A stretch of 61,806 bases of DNA from a virus. The position numbers and the translations under genes are program-made. Where the stretch lies: IMG/VR virus record IMGVR_UViG_3300046479_000013, positions 1 to 61,806 of that record; one strand, written 5' to 3'. Of this stretch, positions 18,657 to 26,384 are shown in pieces; within the stretch, counting starts at the first letter, position 1; each line of letters opens with the position of its first letter. The notes beneath the pieces were generated by a model, which worked only from the letters and a program-made list of their open reading frames with translations, had not been told where the DNA came from and did not search any database.

Positions 18657-18822
18657 ATGATACCCCAGTTGTGCTACTCCGCTGAGGGGCCGGAGGTATT
18701 CAATCCCCTTGCGAGGACAGGCACTAGAACGTCCAAGACTATCAAGACCATACCTACTTGGCTAGGTGAGGGGCTAACCGTGAACCAAATCCCCTCGGGT
18801 CAGAGATCTAAGTTACCGGGGT
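18657..18822. other. Non-coding gap
   Basis: No credible ORF or RNA was found in this stretch. A short hairpin (GGGTT/AACCC) at 18819-18833 overlaps the end of the next gene. Confidence 0.5.
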
Positions 18823-19206
18823 TCATAAACCCTGGATCCCCTTGAGGAAGTCTTCATCATCTTCCAGAGCATTAGCATCCAAAGGAGAATCCACTAGTTT
18901 CGCTGTAATGGTGTCCTCTAAGGCTTCTTCATGATCCTCATTGTTCTCATAATCGAAATCTGCTTTCCATGAGACCCATTCGAACTCATGCTCTTCTACA
19001 TCTCCACCCATGGATTCAAACCCATCTAGGTAATCACCAAGGACCTTCTTCATTTCCCGCCATAATCTACGCTCAATCTCAAATGGGACTTCTGTTCTCT
19101 GCCCCATTTCCACTTTGACCAAGAAGGGTTTGAACTTTCCAGCCTTGGATCTGATTGTGTAGCCCCAGAGGGAAGCGGTGAGGAGTTTGGCTGTGAATCG
19201 GATCAT
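18823..19206 (-). CDS. KLL-leader family protein (127 aa)
   Basis: Starts M-I-R-F-T-A-K-L-L-T-A-S. The middle is basic and beta-rich; the C-terminal 70 residues are very acidic and the usual D-W-L motif is not evident. The start overlaps the stop of the upstream gene by four bases. Confidence 0.65.
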   Translation of the reverse strand: MIRFTAKLLTASLWGYTIRSKAGKFKPFLVKVEMGQRTEVPFEIERRLWREMKKVLGDYLDGFESMGGDVEEHEFEWVSWKADFDYENNEDHEEALEDTITAKLVDSPLDANALEDDEDFLKGIQGL

Positions 19207-19538
19207 TTGTAGATCCCCTTGATGGTGTGAAAGGTGGGGACGTAATAGGATCGCACAGCATCCTTTACACGTGTGAAATTATGAGTGACCAGCCAGTCTT
19301 CTACAGCATCCAGATAGTCTTTTGGGACAGTGTCATACACGTAGATGGTTGGCCGTTGGGCCGTTGTGTCCATGTCCTCATTGGAAACCGCCATAATCAT
19401 CTTGTTTCTAAAATGGATGGCCCTACCCCAATGCTCCCCTTGATTTCTAAACCCAAAGGTCTGTTGAAGACTCTTGGCGAGAAGCCAGACATCGTTCTTG
19501 TTGAAGGCGGCTTGTAGAAGTCTAGAGGTCAATCTCAT
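19203..19538 (-). CDS. KLL-leader family protein (111 aa)
   Basis: Starts M-R-L-T-S-R-L-L-Q-A-A-F and has the closing motif V-E-D-W-L-V-T-H-N-F near residue 82. It is four-base coupled to genes on both sides, so three consecutive family members form one translational unit. Confidence 0.7.
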   Translation of the reverse strand: MRLTSRLLQAAFNKNDVWLLAKSLQQTFGFRNQGEHWGRAIHFRNKMIMAVSNEDMDTTAQRPTIYVYDTVPKDYLDAVEDWLVTHNFTRVKDAVRSYYVPTFHTIKGIYK

Positions 19539-19942
19539 TTCGTATCTTCCATCACATCTATGAAGCCTTCATCGTCGTCCGGGGTCAAGTAGAAATCTAC
19601 CATCTTGTGCTTGGCCATTCCTAATGTGTAGGGTCCATCCCACTCATGGACGCCCTCTTGATAGTTCCCGTTGTAGACGGTTATAGAACATACCCAGTAG
19701 GTATGCTCAGCATCTTCCTCGGCAGCAGCCTCACCCCACATTTCGGCGTCAATCTTGGCCTTCACAATTATGGCGTAATCCACAGAGTCCTGCTCATCAC
19801 TACGCTCACTACCCACGATCTTCTTAAAACCCACAAGCTTGATGGGTGGCAGAAAAGGTGCGTAGTTCTCGTTCATGGATCGCTCCAAGGCTTCCTTGGT
19901 GATCTCTGTGGCACGCTTGAGGAGTTTAGCAGACAGTCTCAT
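19535..19942 (-). CDS. KLL-leader family protein (135 aa)
   Basis: The start is placed at M-R-L-S-A-K-L-L-K-R-A-T; the longer open frame runs through a tRNA gene and is not used. The body has a Y-W-V-C-S-I-T-V-Y-N beta segment and an acidic tail. First gene of a three-gene unit downstream of tRNA-Pro. Confidence 0.68.
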   Translation of the reverse strand: MRLSAKLLKRATEITKEALERSMNENYAPFLPPIKLVGFKKIVGSERSDEQDSVDYAIIVKAKIDAEMWGEAAAEEDAEHTYWVCSITVYNGNYQEGVHEWDGPYTLGMAKHKMVDFYLTPDDDEGFIDVMEDTK

Positions 19943-19962
19943 AGTTAAGGCTGGTAAAGATT

Positions 19963-20040
19963 TGGTCGGTGTGGTTGGATTCGAACCAACGTCCTCTCGC
20001 GTCCGAGGCGAGTCGTCTGACCAGGCTGGCTTACACACCG
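19963..20040 (-). tRNA. tRNA-Pro(CGG), weak D stem
   Basis: Acceptor CGGTGTG/CACACCG, loop CTCGGAC, discriminator A, encoded CCA. The D stem pairs poorly and base 37 is A, unusual for Pro, so identity is less certain. Confidence 0.75.
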
Positions 20041-20044
20041 TGAT

Positions 20045-20123
20045 TGGTCGGGATGAGAGGATTCGAACCTCCGACTTCCTGTCCCCCAGACAGGCGCTCT
20101 AGGCCAGGCTAAGCCACATCCCG
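20045..20123 (-). tRNA. tRNA-Pro(GGG)
   Basis: Acceptor CGGGATG/CATCCCG, loop CTGGGGG, encoded CCA. With the TGG and CGG genes it completes a proline set. Confidence 0.92.
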
Positions 20124-20127
20124 ATGA

Positions 20128-20201
20128 TGGTTGGGGTTCTCCGATTCGAACGGAGGAAGGGTGGTTCAGAGCCACCTGGTTTACCACTAGCCTAAACCCC
20201 A
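20128..20201 (-). tRNA. tRNA-Gln(CTG)
   Basis: Acceptor TGGGGTT/AACCCCA, loop CTCTGAA, encoded CCA. Confidence 0.92.
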
Positions 20202-20209
20202 ATTGTGAA

Positions 20210-20285
20210 TGGTGGACCGAGAGGGATTTGAACCCCCGACACCTGGATTTTCAGTCCAGTGCTCTACCCACTGAGCTATCGGTCC
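20210..20285 (-). tRNA. tRNA-Phe(GAA)
   Basis: Acceptor GGACCGA/TCGGTCC, loop CTGAAAA, discriminator A, encoded CCA. Confidence 0.93.
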
Positions 20286-20401
20286 TTGATAAGTTGATTG
20301 TTTTGATACGTGAAATAAACTTTGCTTTTCCCTTACGTAACGGGGATAATCGTTGCGTCCGGAAAGACAGTTTGGACTCTTTACCTTACCTTGGAGCGGT
20401 T

Positions 20402-20701
20402 ATGGTAGTAGAGTTGGAGAGAAGCCAGTTTTCGACCCAGTGTGCCTGGTGCAAAAGAGTTCGCATTGGGGACAAATGGAGACCGGAGCGCAGGGGTGAG
20501 CCCTGCTACACTCATGGGATCTGCCCACATTGCATCAAGAAACTCTACCGTGAGGGCGTGAACACCAGATTCAAACTCCGAAGGGCCTATGTTGCCCATT
20601 GGGCCTCTGGGATAGTCCCAGACAACCTTCATTGCTACATCGCTGGAATTGTGATTGTATTGCGGCACATCCACCGGATCACCGGGATGTTCAAGCGTTA
20701 A
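20402..20701 (+). CDS. Zinc-ribbon-like protein (99 aa)
   Basis: GGAG lies six bases before the ATG at 20402. The protein has C-A-W-C-K near residue 13 and H-G-I-C-P-H-C near 40, two CxxC pairs that should bind zinc, then a basic and hydrophobic C-terminus. It is a lone plus-strand gene among minus-strand genes and its end overlaps the convergent neighbour by four bases. Function unknown. Confidence 0.62.
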   Translation: MVVELERSQFSTQCAWCKRVRIGDKWRPERRGEPCYTHGICPHCIKKLYREGVNTRFKLRRAYVAHWASGIVPDNLHCYIAGIVIVLRHIHRITGMFKR

Positions 20702-21162
20702 GCTGTCCGCTGGTTGACACAGTCCTGATATTCCACGACGTTCATCTCCATGAAGTCAGCACCCTCCATGAGGGCAGCAGAGACACGGTGGTTACCGTCC
20801 TCGATCAGGTAACGGCCAGAGGGCATGTGGATCACCTGGGGTGGAGTGATCTTAAAGACCATACCAGGGTTGTTCATGATCCCACTGAGCTTGTCCGTGA
20901 AGATGTACTCCTGATCAGATTCTACCTTGTTGAGCGGAACGTTACGGCGTTGTGAAGTGACATACTTGAGATACCCATCCGGGATAGTTTCTCGGGCCTC
21001 CATGTCCCCTTTTGAGGGGATGATCCAGGGGAAGAGCTTGGCGAGCTTGATCCGGCCTTGGTAGTCTGTGAGGGCGTCGATCTTCTCCATGAGAGCCTCA
21101 GCACCGGGGGCATCTTCTTCTAGATCAGCTCGCTTGAGTAGTTTTGAGGTTAGACTAAACAT
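20698..21162 (-). CDS. KLL-leader protein with ParB-like domain (154 aa)
   Basis: Starts M-F-S-L-T-S-K-L-L-K-R-A-D. The C-terminal half has V-I-H-M-P-S-G-R-Y-L-I-E-D-G-N-H-R-V-S-A, the ParB/Srx signature (D-G-x-H-R-x-x-A-A) that binds a nucleotide or DNA. This is one of the few family members joined to a recognisable domain, which suggests the leader is an add-on signal. The closing D-W-L motif is absent. Confidence 0.7.
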   Translation of the reverse strand: MFSLTSKLLKRADLEEDAPGAEALMEKIDALTDYQGRIKLAKLFPWIIPSKGDMEARETIPDGYLKYVTSQRRNVPLNKVESDQEYIFTDKLSGIMNNPGMVFKITPPQVIHMPSGRYLIEDGNHRVSAALMEGADFMEMNVVEYQDCVNQRTA

Positions 21163-21472
21163 ATTTGCACCAACAATCTGATTCCTCATCGTAGCTGTTA
21201 GCTACGAGCCAATCCTTCACATCTTCCACCACAGAGGGATCTAGATTCTGAACAACATAGAAGTAGAAGGTTGGAAGGAAGGATACCTCCTTGAAATACC
21301 CTACATACGAGCCGTTTACTGAGATCCGATATCTGCTTATCTGCGACTCATGATCGTAGGCGTCTTCAACGGAGCCTCCAATGGACTCACACAGTTCCTG
21401 AGCGTCCTTGTAGGCCGCATCATCGGAATCTTGCGTGTCCGCTCGTTTGAGTAGCTTGGCGTTAAGTCTCAT
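21155..21472 (-). CDS. KLL-leader family protein (105 aa)
   Basis: Starts M-R-L-N-A-K-L-L-K-R-A-D and ends with V-K-D-W-L-V-A-N-S-Y followed by D-E-E-S-D-C-W-C-K-Y-V. The stop is TAG, inside the start region of the next gene, so the amber-reading tRNA of this phage could extend it by about nine residues. Confidence 0.7.
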   Translation of the reverse strand: MRLNAKLLKRADTQDSDDAAYKDAQELCESIGGSVEDAYDHESQISRYRISVNGSYVGYFKEVSFLPTFYFYVVQNLDPSVVEDVKDWLVANSYDEESDCWCKYV

Positions 21473-21524
21473 ACTAAGGGGAACCGAAACCCTCTATCCG
21501 GTTCCCCTATACGCCCTTGCTGAT

Positions 21525-21600
21525 TGGTGGAGCCACTGGGAGTTCAACCCAATCCTCAAGCTTGCAAAGCTAGCGTGCCACGCCTCAACACTTTGGCCCC
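21525..21600 (-). tRNA. tRNA-Ala(TGC)
   Basis: Acceptor GGGGCCA/TGGCTCC with the G3-U70 alanine identity pair, loop TTTGCAA, encoded CCA. One mismatch (T-T) in the anticodon stem. Confidence 0.88.
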
Positions 21601-21700
21601 AGGGGTCTGAACGTTCTGTCTATAGGGTCTACGATCGATGCCCTATAGGTCCTTGATCTGTTCGAATTCGCCTCAAGTCAGCGCCTCGGAACATTCAGAT

Positions 21701-21776
21701 TGGTGGAACTTACGGGAGTCGAACCGCTGACCTCCTGCATGCCATGCAGGCGCTCTCCCAAATGAGCTAAAGCCCC
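21701..21776 (-). tRNA. tRNA-Ala(GGC)
   Basis: Acceptor GGGGCTT/AAGTTCC with G3-U70, loop ATGGCAT, encoded CCA. The first base is shared with the TAG stop of the upstream gene. Confidence 0.92.
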
Positions 21777-22156
21777 TATTGATTATGACGTGGAATTATT
21801 AAAGTCAAACACTTCGCTACATCGTCTGGACCCTCACCGGGGATCTGCTCTTCATCAGGAAGATCTTCCAAACGATACCCCTTGGCAGCGATCCAGTCCT
21901 GAACTAAATCGTTGATTTCAGGATCAGGAATTCCTCCAAATTTAGGATTCAACCCCACATAATGGATTTCCTCTGTTCTAGTCTTCCTGTAGTCAAAGAT
22001 CATAAAGGAGGGAGGTTGAGTTTTGAAATCCACCCTAGCCCAGTTAGGCCCGGTCCCACTTTGAATCCCGGTCCCAACATAATCAATCATGTCCCTTGCC
22101 ATATCTCTGGCATCAAGGGAAGAAGCTAGAAGGAGTTTAGCAGAGAGTCGGATCAT
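21776..22156 (-). CDS. KLL-leader family protein (126 aa)
   Basis: Start placed at M-I-R-L-S-A-K-L-L-L-A-S; the longer frame runs through tRNA genes. V-Q-D-W-I-A-A-K-G-Y lies near residue 97. It ends in TAG at the very first base of tRNA-Ala(GGC), so gene and tRNA are packed without a gap. Confidence 0.68.
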   Translation of the reverse strand: MIRLSAKLLLASSLDARDMARDMIDYVGTGIQSGTGPNWARVDFKTQPPSFMIFDYRKTRTEEIHYVGLNPKFGGIPDPEINDLVQDWIAAKGYRLEDLPDEEQIPGEGPDDVAKCLTLIIPRHNQ

Positions 22157-22181
22157 ACTAAACTCCAGACAACTCTTGGAT

Positions 22182-22258
22182 TGGGGGGAAGGAAGAGATT
22201 CGAACTCTCGCCGAACAGGATCACAGTCAGGCGCTCTAACCATCTGAGCTACGGTTAC
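22182..22258 (-). pseudogene. Hybrid or decayed tRNA-His(GTG)-like gene
   Basis: The D arm and T arm are sound, the loop reads CTGTGAT (GTG), the discriminator is C as in tRNA-His, and CCA is encoded. The acceptor strands (GTAACCG and CCTTCCC) do not pair, and neither do the anticodon strands (CCTGA and CCTGT). It looks like a 5' half of one tRNA joined to a 3' half of another. Confidence 0.65.
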
Positions 22259-22260
22259 AT

Positions 22261-22347
22261 TGGTTGGGATAGGGGGACTCGAACCCCCACGGCCTTGCGG
22301 CAACAAGCACCTCAAGCTTGCGCGTCTACCAGTTCCGCCATATCCCA
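22261..22347 (-). tRNA. tRNA-Leu(GAG)
   Basis: Class II: acceptor TGGGATA/TATCCCA, loop TTGAGGT, long variable arm, encoded CCA. Confidence 0.92.
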
Positions 22348-22359
22348 CTTGTGTTACAT

Positions 22360-22446
22360 TGGTGCGCCCGGAAGGATTCGAACCTCCGTAGAGTTTGACT
22401 CGGCAGATTTACAGTCTGCTGCTTTTAACCACTCAGCCACGTGCGC
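22360..22446 (-). tRNA. tRNA-Tyr(GTA)
   Basis: Class II: loop CTGTAAA, long variable arm, discriminator A, encoded CCA. One A-G mismatch in the acceptor. Confidence 0.9.
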
Positions 22447-22456
22447 ATTGTTAAAA

Positions 22457-23272
22457 CTATTGGTGCCCATGGTCGGACTCGAACCGACAAGCTTGCGCGG
22501 AAGAACCTAAATCTACTGTGTTTGCCATTTCACCACACGGGCAAAGATCCTTGAACTTAGGGATACTCTGGACATCCCCAGAAGATTCGAACGCTTCAAG
22601 GGCATGGAGCTTCCAAAGCATTCTCAAATCTATTCTAGGATTATCCTCTAAAGCCTTGTTCATCTTTAGGATGTCATTTTGCTTCAAAAGACCCTTGACT
22701 TCTAGAAATACTCGAAGATCAATGAGATAGAAATCTGGGGTGTATCTTCTAATCTTATCAAATCGAATAATCCTTCGTTCCCAACGAATTCCAAGTTGGT
22801 TCAATTTCTCAGCCACTCTTCGTTCCCAGGTCCCTTGAACTCTGATTTGTTTATCCCCACACTGAACTTCGTAGTAAGGGACATTTCCACCCGTTCTTTG
22901 AACATACTTTGTTCTAGAAAGAGACATCTTGTTACGAGATTCAAGAGAGTGAGGTTTACCCTTCTTCCCTATTCGAGAAGCAGAAACCTTCTTTCCATAA
23001 GACTCGATACGAGGATCAATCTCCTTAGTCAACCCTTTATTCCAAGGGATTGAAGGGAGATGGGTTTGTTTTCTCTCTTTACCACAATGGGATCTGTGCC
23101 CACAATAGGATTGTTTATTACTAAATTCAACCCCACATTTATCACAGACATATTTATCGTGAGGAACGGCCCTAAGAGATCTAGGACCGTTACCATCACA
23201 ACCGTTAGCGTGTCTGGAAAAATTGGCTGCTTGGATTTCAAATCCGCACTTATCACATTTGATAGATCTCAT
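22457..23272 (-). CDS. Zinc-finger PD-(D/E)XK homing-type endonuclease (271 aa)
   Basis: Two CxxC zinc-finger-like motifs open the protein (C-D-K-C near residues 6 and 44), with N-K-M-S-L-S-R near 110 resembling a NUMOD3 DNA-binding element. The nuclease core is V-Q-G-T-W-E-R-R-V-A near 146, Y-T-P-D-F-Y-L near 172 and F-L-E-V-K-G near 187, the PD-(D/E)XK pattern. The last 30 residues are encoded by the complete tRNA-Leu(TAG) gene in the same orientation, so the ORF runs through the tRNA. A tRNA-Leu 5' fragment lies just upstream. Probably a free-standing homing endonuclease targeting tRNA DNA. Confidence 0.75.
   Translation of the reverse strand: MRSIKCDKCGFEIQAANFSRHANGCDGNGPRSLRAVPHDKYVCDKCGVEFSNKQSYCGHRSHCGKERKQTHLPSIPWNKGLTKEIDPRIESYGKKVSASRIGKKGKPHSLESRNKMSLSRTKYVQRTGGNVPYYEVQCGDKQIRVQGTWERRVAEKLNQLGIRWERRIIRFDKIRRYTPDFYLIDLRVFLEVKGLLKQNDILKMNKALEDNPRIDLRMLWKLHALEAFESSGDVQSIPKFKDLCPCGEMANTVDLGSSAQACRFESDHGHQ
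22461..22542 (-). tRNA. tRNA-Leu(TAG)
   Basis: Class II: acceptor GCCCGTG/CATGGGC, loop TTTAGGT, long variable arm, encoded CCA. Lies inside the 3' end of the endonuclease ORF. One T-T mismatch in the anticodon stem. Confidence 0.85.
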
Positions 23273-23303
23273 GAGAACCTCTAAGAGGAATCCAGAAGTC
23301 TAC

Positions 23304-23335
23304 CCAGGGCGTCTCGCCAATTCCGCCACACTCGC
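23304..23335 (-). pseudogene. 5' fragment of a tRNA-Leu
   Basis: Acceptor GCGAGTG, then TG, a Leu-type D arm and the anticodon 5' strand CCTGG are present; the sequence then departs from a tRNA about 30 bases before the endonuclease start. No matching 3' half (CACTCGC) was found nearby. Confidence 0.6.
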
Positions 23336-23615
23336 TATATGGACCGCATGCCACGAAGTTATAGCGCGGGGTGATAAACCTGAGTCCTAAGACCATTGAG
23401 CATATCCCTACTACCGCAACCTTTCATTCTGTCCTTACGGAGCAGAACCATCCGGTCCACCTTGCCTATTACGTTATCTAGTTGTCAAATAAATCAGGCC
23501 CCTCGAAAGGGGCCTGGGGAGGTCAAAATCTTTGTTCTCTTAGATTATTCGGTCCCCAGACCCTTACCGCTTGCGGGATACGCAAGTAGCTGTTGGGCAA
23601 ATGGGGCGAAATGGT
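23336..23615. other. Non-coding gap with terminator
   Basis: No ORF on either strand looks real. Apart from the hairpin at 23496 I recognise nothing. Confidence 0.4.
23496..23515 (-). terminator. Hairpin after GIY-YIG gene region
   Basis: AGGCCCC/GGGGCCT with a six-base loop, followed on the minus strand by GATTTATTTG. About 100 bases past the endonuclease stop. Confidence 0.6.
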
Positions 23616-24236
23616 TCATAATAAACTAGTCCCTGAAGCTAGGCAACGTCTCTCGTTGTCTCTTTTCCGTTTGGATTCAGAAATCTTCCTTTTGTGCTCT
23701 TCGGAAAACTCCCTTCCTTTCAATAAGGATACTCTACCTTTCATGGTATCTGAGATTTTCTGTCTAGATTCTTCCGAGAGGGATCTTCCTTTAAGAGCAT
23801 TAGACATGTTCTCAACATGCTCATCCGAATGCTTAATCCCTTTCATAGTTTCAGATATCTTGGTTTTGGTTTCTTCTTTGTGTATTCTTCCGCACATTGA
23901 ATTAGATATCCTGATCTTCGTTTCTTCGGAGCATTGTCCTGGACCTTCAGCTGACTTATTTATATTATAGCCTTTGTCTCGTTTCCAAGACTGAAATAGA
24001 TCAATATAATAATTTTCCCATAAATCCAGTTGTTCCAAAGAACATTCCAATAAAATCTCAAATGAGAAAGATTCCGAACCATATTTATTCCATGCCGCCT
24101 GAAAGTGTTGCGTGTTATTCCCGCTCTTTAATTTGCTGATGTGTCTTCTATATCTTCTATCAATATCCTTACTTTGACCAATATAGACTTTACCATTTAT
24201 CTTGTTGGTAAAAATATAGATACCGATTTTAATCAT
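23616..24236 (-). CDS. GIY-YIG homing endonuclease with NUMOD3 repeats (206 aa)
   Basis: The N-terminus has G-I-Y-I-F-T-N and V-Y-I-G-Q-S, the GIY-YIG catalytic motif, with R near residue 27 and E near 74. The C-terminal half has four to five NUMOD3-type repeats (for example H-K-E-E-T-K-T-K-I-S-E-T-M-K-G), which bind DNA. Related to T4 Seg proteins. Its AT content is higher than neighbouring genes, typical of mobile endonucleases. It sits between the tRNA block and a family gene. Confidence 0.92.
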   Translation of the reverse strand: MIKIGIYIFTNKINGKVYIGQSKDIDRRYRRHISKLKSGNNTQHFQAAWNKYGSESFSFEILLECSLEQLDLWENYYIDLFQSWKRDKGYNINKSAEGPGQCSEETKIRISNSMCGRIHKEETKTKISETMKGIKHSDEHVENMSNALKGRSLSEESRQKISDTMKGRVSLLKGREFSEEHKRKISESKRKRDNERRCLASGTSLL

Positions 24237-24245
24237 TCCTTGCCT

Positions 24246-24557
24246 TCATATCGATCTCTGGTCTGCCGGGATGGCTTCTTCTAGCTGATGGGCCTTAGCG
24301 GATGTGAGCACCTTGACCAAGGCTAGCCGGAACGTGGAGTCATTGAGGGTCATCTGCACCCGCTGCACCACGATGGGGGCTACGATCACTGCCAGGTCTG
24401 CCATCGGGGAACTCTCCAACACGGTCACCATCTTGGTTGCCCCGTAAGGCATCATCAGGGTGGTGCGTAGCTTGGACATGTTCTTGCGCACGTAGGCGAT
24501 CATCTCTTTGACCCTGGGATCCTCAGCACGCTTGAGCAATTTAGCCATTAGGATCAT
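24246..24557 (-). CDS. KLL-leader family protein (103 aa)
   Basis: GGAG lies upstream of two adjacent ATGs; the second gives M-I-L-M-A-K-L-L-K-R-A-E. The remainder is helical with V-I-V-A-P-I-V-V-Q near the middle. It overlaps the end of the YkgJ-like gene by 17 bases. The D-W-L motif is absent. Confidence 0.65.
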   Translation of the reverse strand: MILMAKLLKRAEDPRVKEMIAYVRKNMSKLRTTLMMPYGATKMVTVLESSPMADLAVIVAPIVVQRVQMTLNDSTFRLALVKVLTSAKAHQLEEAIPADQRSI

Positions 24558-24903
24558 CATGGGACTCCGGGTTCTTTCCGGGACTGGAAATCTCTTCAGA
24601 TGATTCGATATTGAATCTTGCAATGCTAGCCAAGCAGATTTCACTACCCGGCTGGACCTCTCGACAGATGCTAGGACGGGTGGGGTAGATGGCACAGAGA
24701 CAACGCTCGCCTAGATTGCCCCGTAGTGTCACACAACGACCATTACATTGGCGCATCGCGTAGGTCTCGATGTCACCCTGCTGGAGCAGAGTCAAGTCAA
24801 TCTTAAGCACAGCATCTTGTTCTGTGACCTCGATCCACTTTGGATCTTGTTTATTTGAACAGCAGACCCCACAGGTCATGCAGTCCGGGTTAAGCTCTAA
24901 CAT
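24541..24903 (-). CDS. YkgJ-like cysteine-cluster protein (120 aa)
   Basis: C-M-T-C-G-V-C-C at residues 8-15, C-N-G-R-C near 53, then C-L-C-A-I-Y-P-T-R-P-S-I-C match the YkgJ family, thought to bind zinc or an iron-sulfur cluster. Start chosen at M-L-E-L-N-P, overlapping the hemerythrin-like gene by 14 bases. Role unknown; pairing with hemerythrin hints at iron or redox chemistry. Confidence 0.8.
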   Translation of the reverse strand: MLELNPDCMTCGVCCSNKQDPKWIEVTEQDAVLKIDLTLLQQGDIETYAMRQCNGRCVTLRGNLGERCLCAIYPTRPSICREVQPGSEICLASIARFNIESSEEISSPGKNPESHDDPNG

Positions 24904-25330
24904 CCTTACCTCTTTGGTTGAGGAATTCTGACAAGGCTCTGTCATCCTCAGACTTGAGTAGGGAAGGGATAAGGTCAATCATGATCTTCTTCAGCCAAAC
25001 GGCGTTTACCCTCTCCACCAATAGCTGACCCTGCAACTGATTCAATTCCTCCCGGATCATGTCATGGCCCATGGTGTGTCTGAACTCAAGAGGGTAATGG
25101 GTTTCCCCCATGAGCCGTTCTTCCATGAAGAAGTGCATGTCCACGAACATCAGAATCATGGTCAAGATGTTACGGATCAAGCTCTCAGAGGCTGAGGTGG
25201 GGTTCTCCAGGTGAGCATCCAAGGCCCTACCCGCCTTGCGCAGCAGATGGCCAATCTTAGCATGGTGAGCATCAATCTTTTCAAACCCTGTAGGGCTGAA
25301 CGTGTAGGGTTTCGTTGCTGGAGTTTCCAT
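24890..25330 (-). CDS. Hemerythrin-like protein (146 aa)
   Basis: I-D-A-H-H-A-K-I near residue 20, D-M-H-F-F-M-E-E-R-L-M near 70 and Y-P-L-E-F-R-H-T-M-G-H-D near 81-92 give the hemerythrin ligand pattern (H...H-x3-E...H-x3-H). A late second histidine/aspartate pair is not obvious, so the di-iron site may be incomplete. The fold is a four-helix bundle that binds oxygen, NO or iron. Rare in phages. Operon with the YkgJ-like gene. Confidence 0.7.
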   Translation of the reverse strand: METPATKPYTFSPTGFEKIDAHHAKIGHLLRKAGRALDAHLENPTSASESLIRNILTMILMFVDMHFFMEERLMGETHYPLEFRHTMGHDMIREELNQLQGQLLVERVNAVWLKKIMIDLIPSLLKSEDDRALSEFLNQRGKDVRA

Positions 25331-25353
25331 AGGCTCTTCTTGTTGTATCTAGA

Positions 25354-25917
25354 TTACTCATCGCCCTTAAAACGAATCCAAGTACAGGAACCATCTTTAC
25401 CAGATTCCAATGCTCCCCCTTTGGTGACGAGCCAATCCATTATCCCTTCTCGATTTCTAACGTTATTTCCTATCCATACCTGATATGAAGTGAACGTGAT
25501 CATCTCACTATCCCCAGAGAAATCACTGACCTCACCGGCGTTCTGCCCCGTACGGTTATTGTAGATGTGTCCAAGGTAAGCTTCCTCCTGATCCAGATCC
25601 ATGTCCCAATTCAGAGCATTAGGGTCTATCTCATAGGTCTCGGGGTCTAACTTAAACATTCTAGTAAAGATGCGCACCAGCAACTCAGCATTGAACACAT
25701 CCTTACCCTTGAGTGTGATCTCTTTCTCAACCCGATCTCGCTTAACATGTAAGTGACGATCCTGGGGATAAAAGATCATGGTCGAATATTCTTGGGAGAT
25801 CAATTGCTCCGCACATTCAGGATCGATCTCTGCCAGGTAGGCTCTCAGATCCTTGGTCATCTGATCCGGATCTATTTCCCCTGTAGCCTTCTTGAGCAAC
25901 TTAGCATTAAGCCTCAT
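25354..25917 (-). CDS. KLL-leader family protein (187 aa)
   Basis: Starts M-R-L-N-A-K-L-L-K-K-A-T and ends with I-M-D-W-L-V-T-K-G-G. An acidic middle (residues 115-135) separates two beta-rich parts. Four-base overlap with the upstream family gene. Confidence 0.7.
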   Translation of the reverse strand: MRLNAKLLKKATGEIDPDQMTKDLRAYLAEIDPECAEQLISQEYSTMIFYPQDRHLHVKRDRVEKEITLKGKDVFNAELLVRIFTRMFKLDPETYEIDPNALNWDMDLDQEEAYLGHIYNNRTGQNAGEVSDFSGDSEMITFTSYQVWIGNNVRNREGIMDWLVTKGGALESGKDGSCTWIRFKGDE

Positions 25918-26384
25918 TCTGAAGTCTCACGAAAGCTCTTTTGATAGGCTGATGGATACCCAGGAACATTGTGGAACCCGTCGGAGATCAGAAAATCCAG
26001 GAGATTTTCTTTGAAATCCTTATAGGTCTCATTCCAAGCCTCCTGCTCTTCTAGGTTGTCAAGAGAATAGATATTCACTTCAAGGAAATCTACTTTCCCT
26101 TCAAATTGATTATAACATTCGATAGAAAGGAGTGTCTTAGCATAGAAATAAGGATACTTGGAAGAGGATCCCTCCCCATTCTGTGCTGAGGGTGCAAATA
26201 TTCCTACACGGCCTTCCTGAAAAGTTAAGGCTTCAAATTTAATGGTTGGGCGGGAAGCCATAGAGTGTGGTGCGGGGGCCTTGATTGAACACTCATTTAG
26301 GAAATCCACTATCTCTCTAGCTAGTGCATTCTCCGCCCTATCATTTTCATCTGCGGTCTTGAGTAATCGAGCTGTGAATTTCAT
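25914..26384 (-). CDS. KLL-leader family protein (156 aa)
   Basis: Starts M-K-F-T-A-R-L-L-K-T-A-D; closing motif L-L-D-F-L-I-S-D-G-F. Part of a run of four coupled family genes between 25354 and 27774. Confidence 0.7.
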   Translation of the reverse strand: MKFTARLLKTADENDRAENALAREIVDFLNECSIKAPAPHSMASRPTIKFEALTFQEGRVGIFAPSAQNGEGSSSKYPYFYAKTLLSIECYNQFEGKVDFLEVNIYSLDNLEEQEAWNETYKDFKENLLDFLISDGFHNVPGYPSAYQKSFRETSE

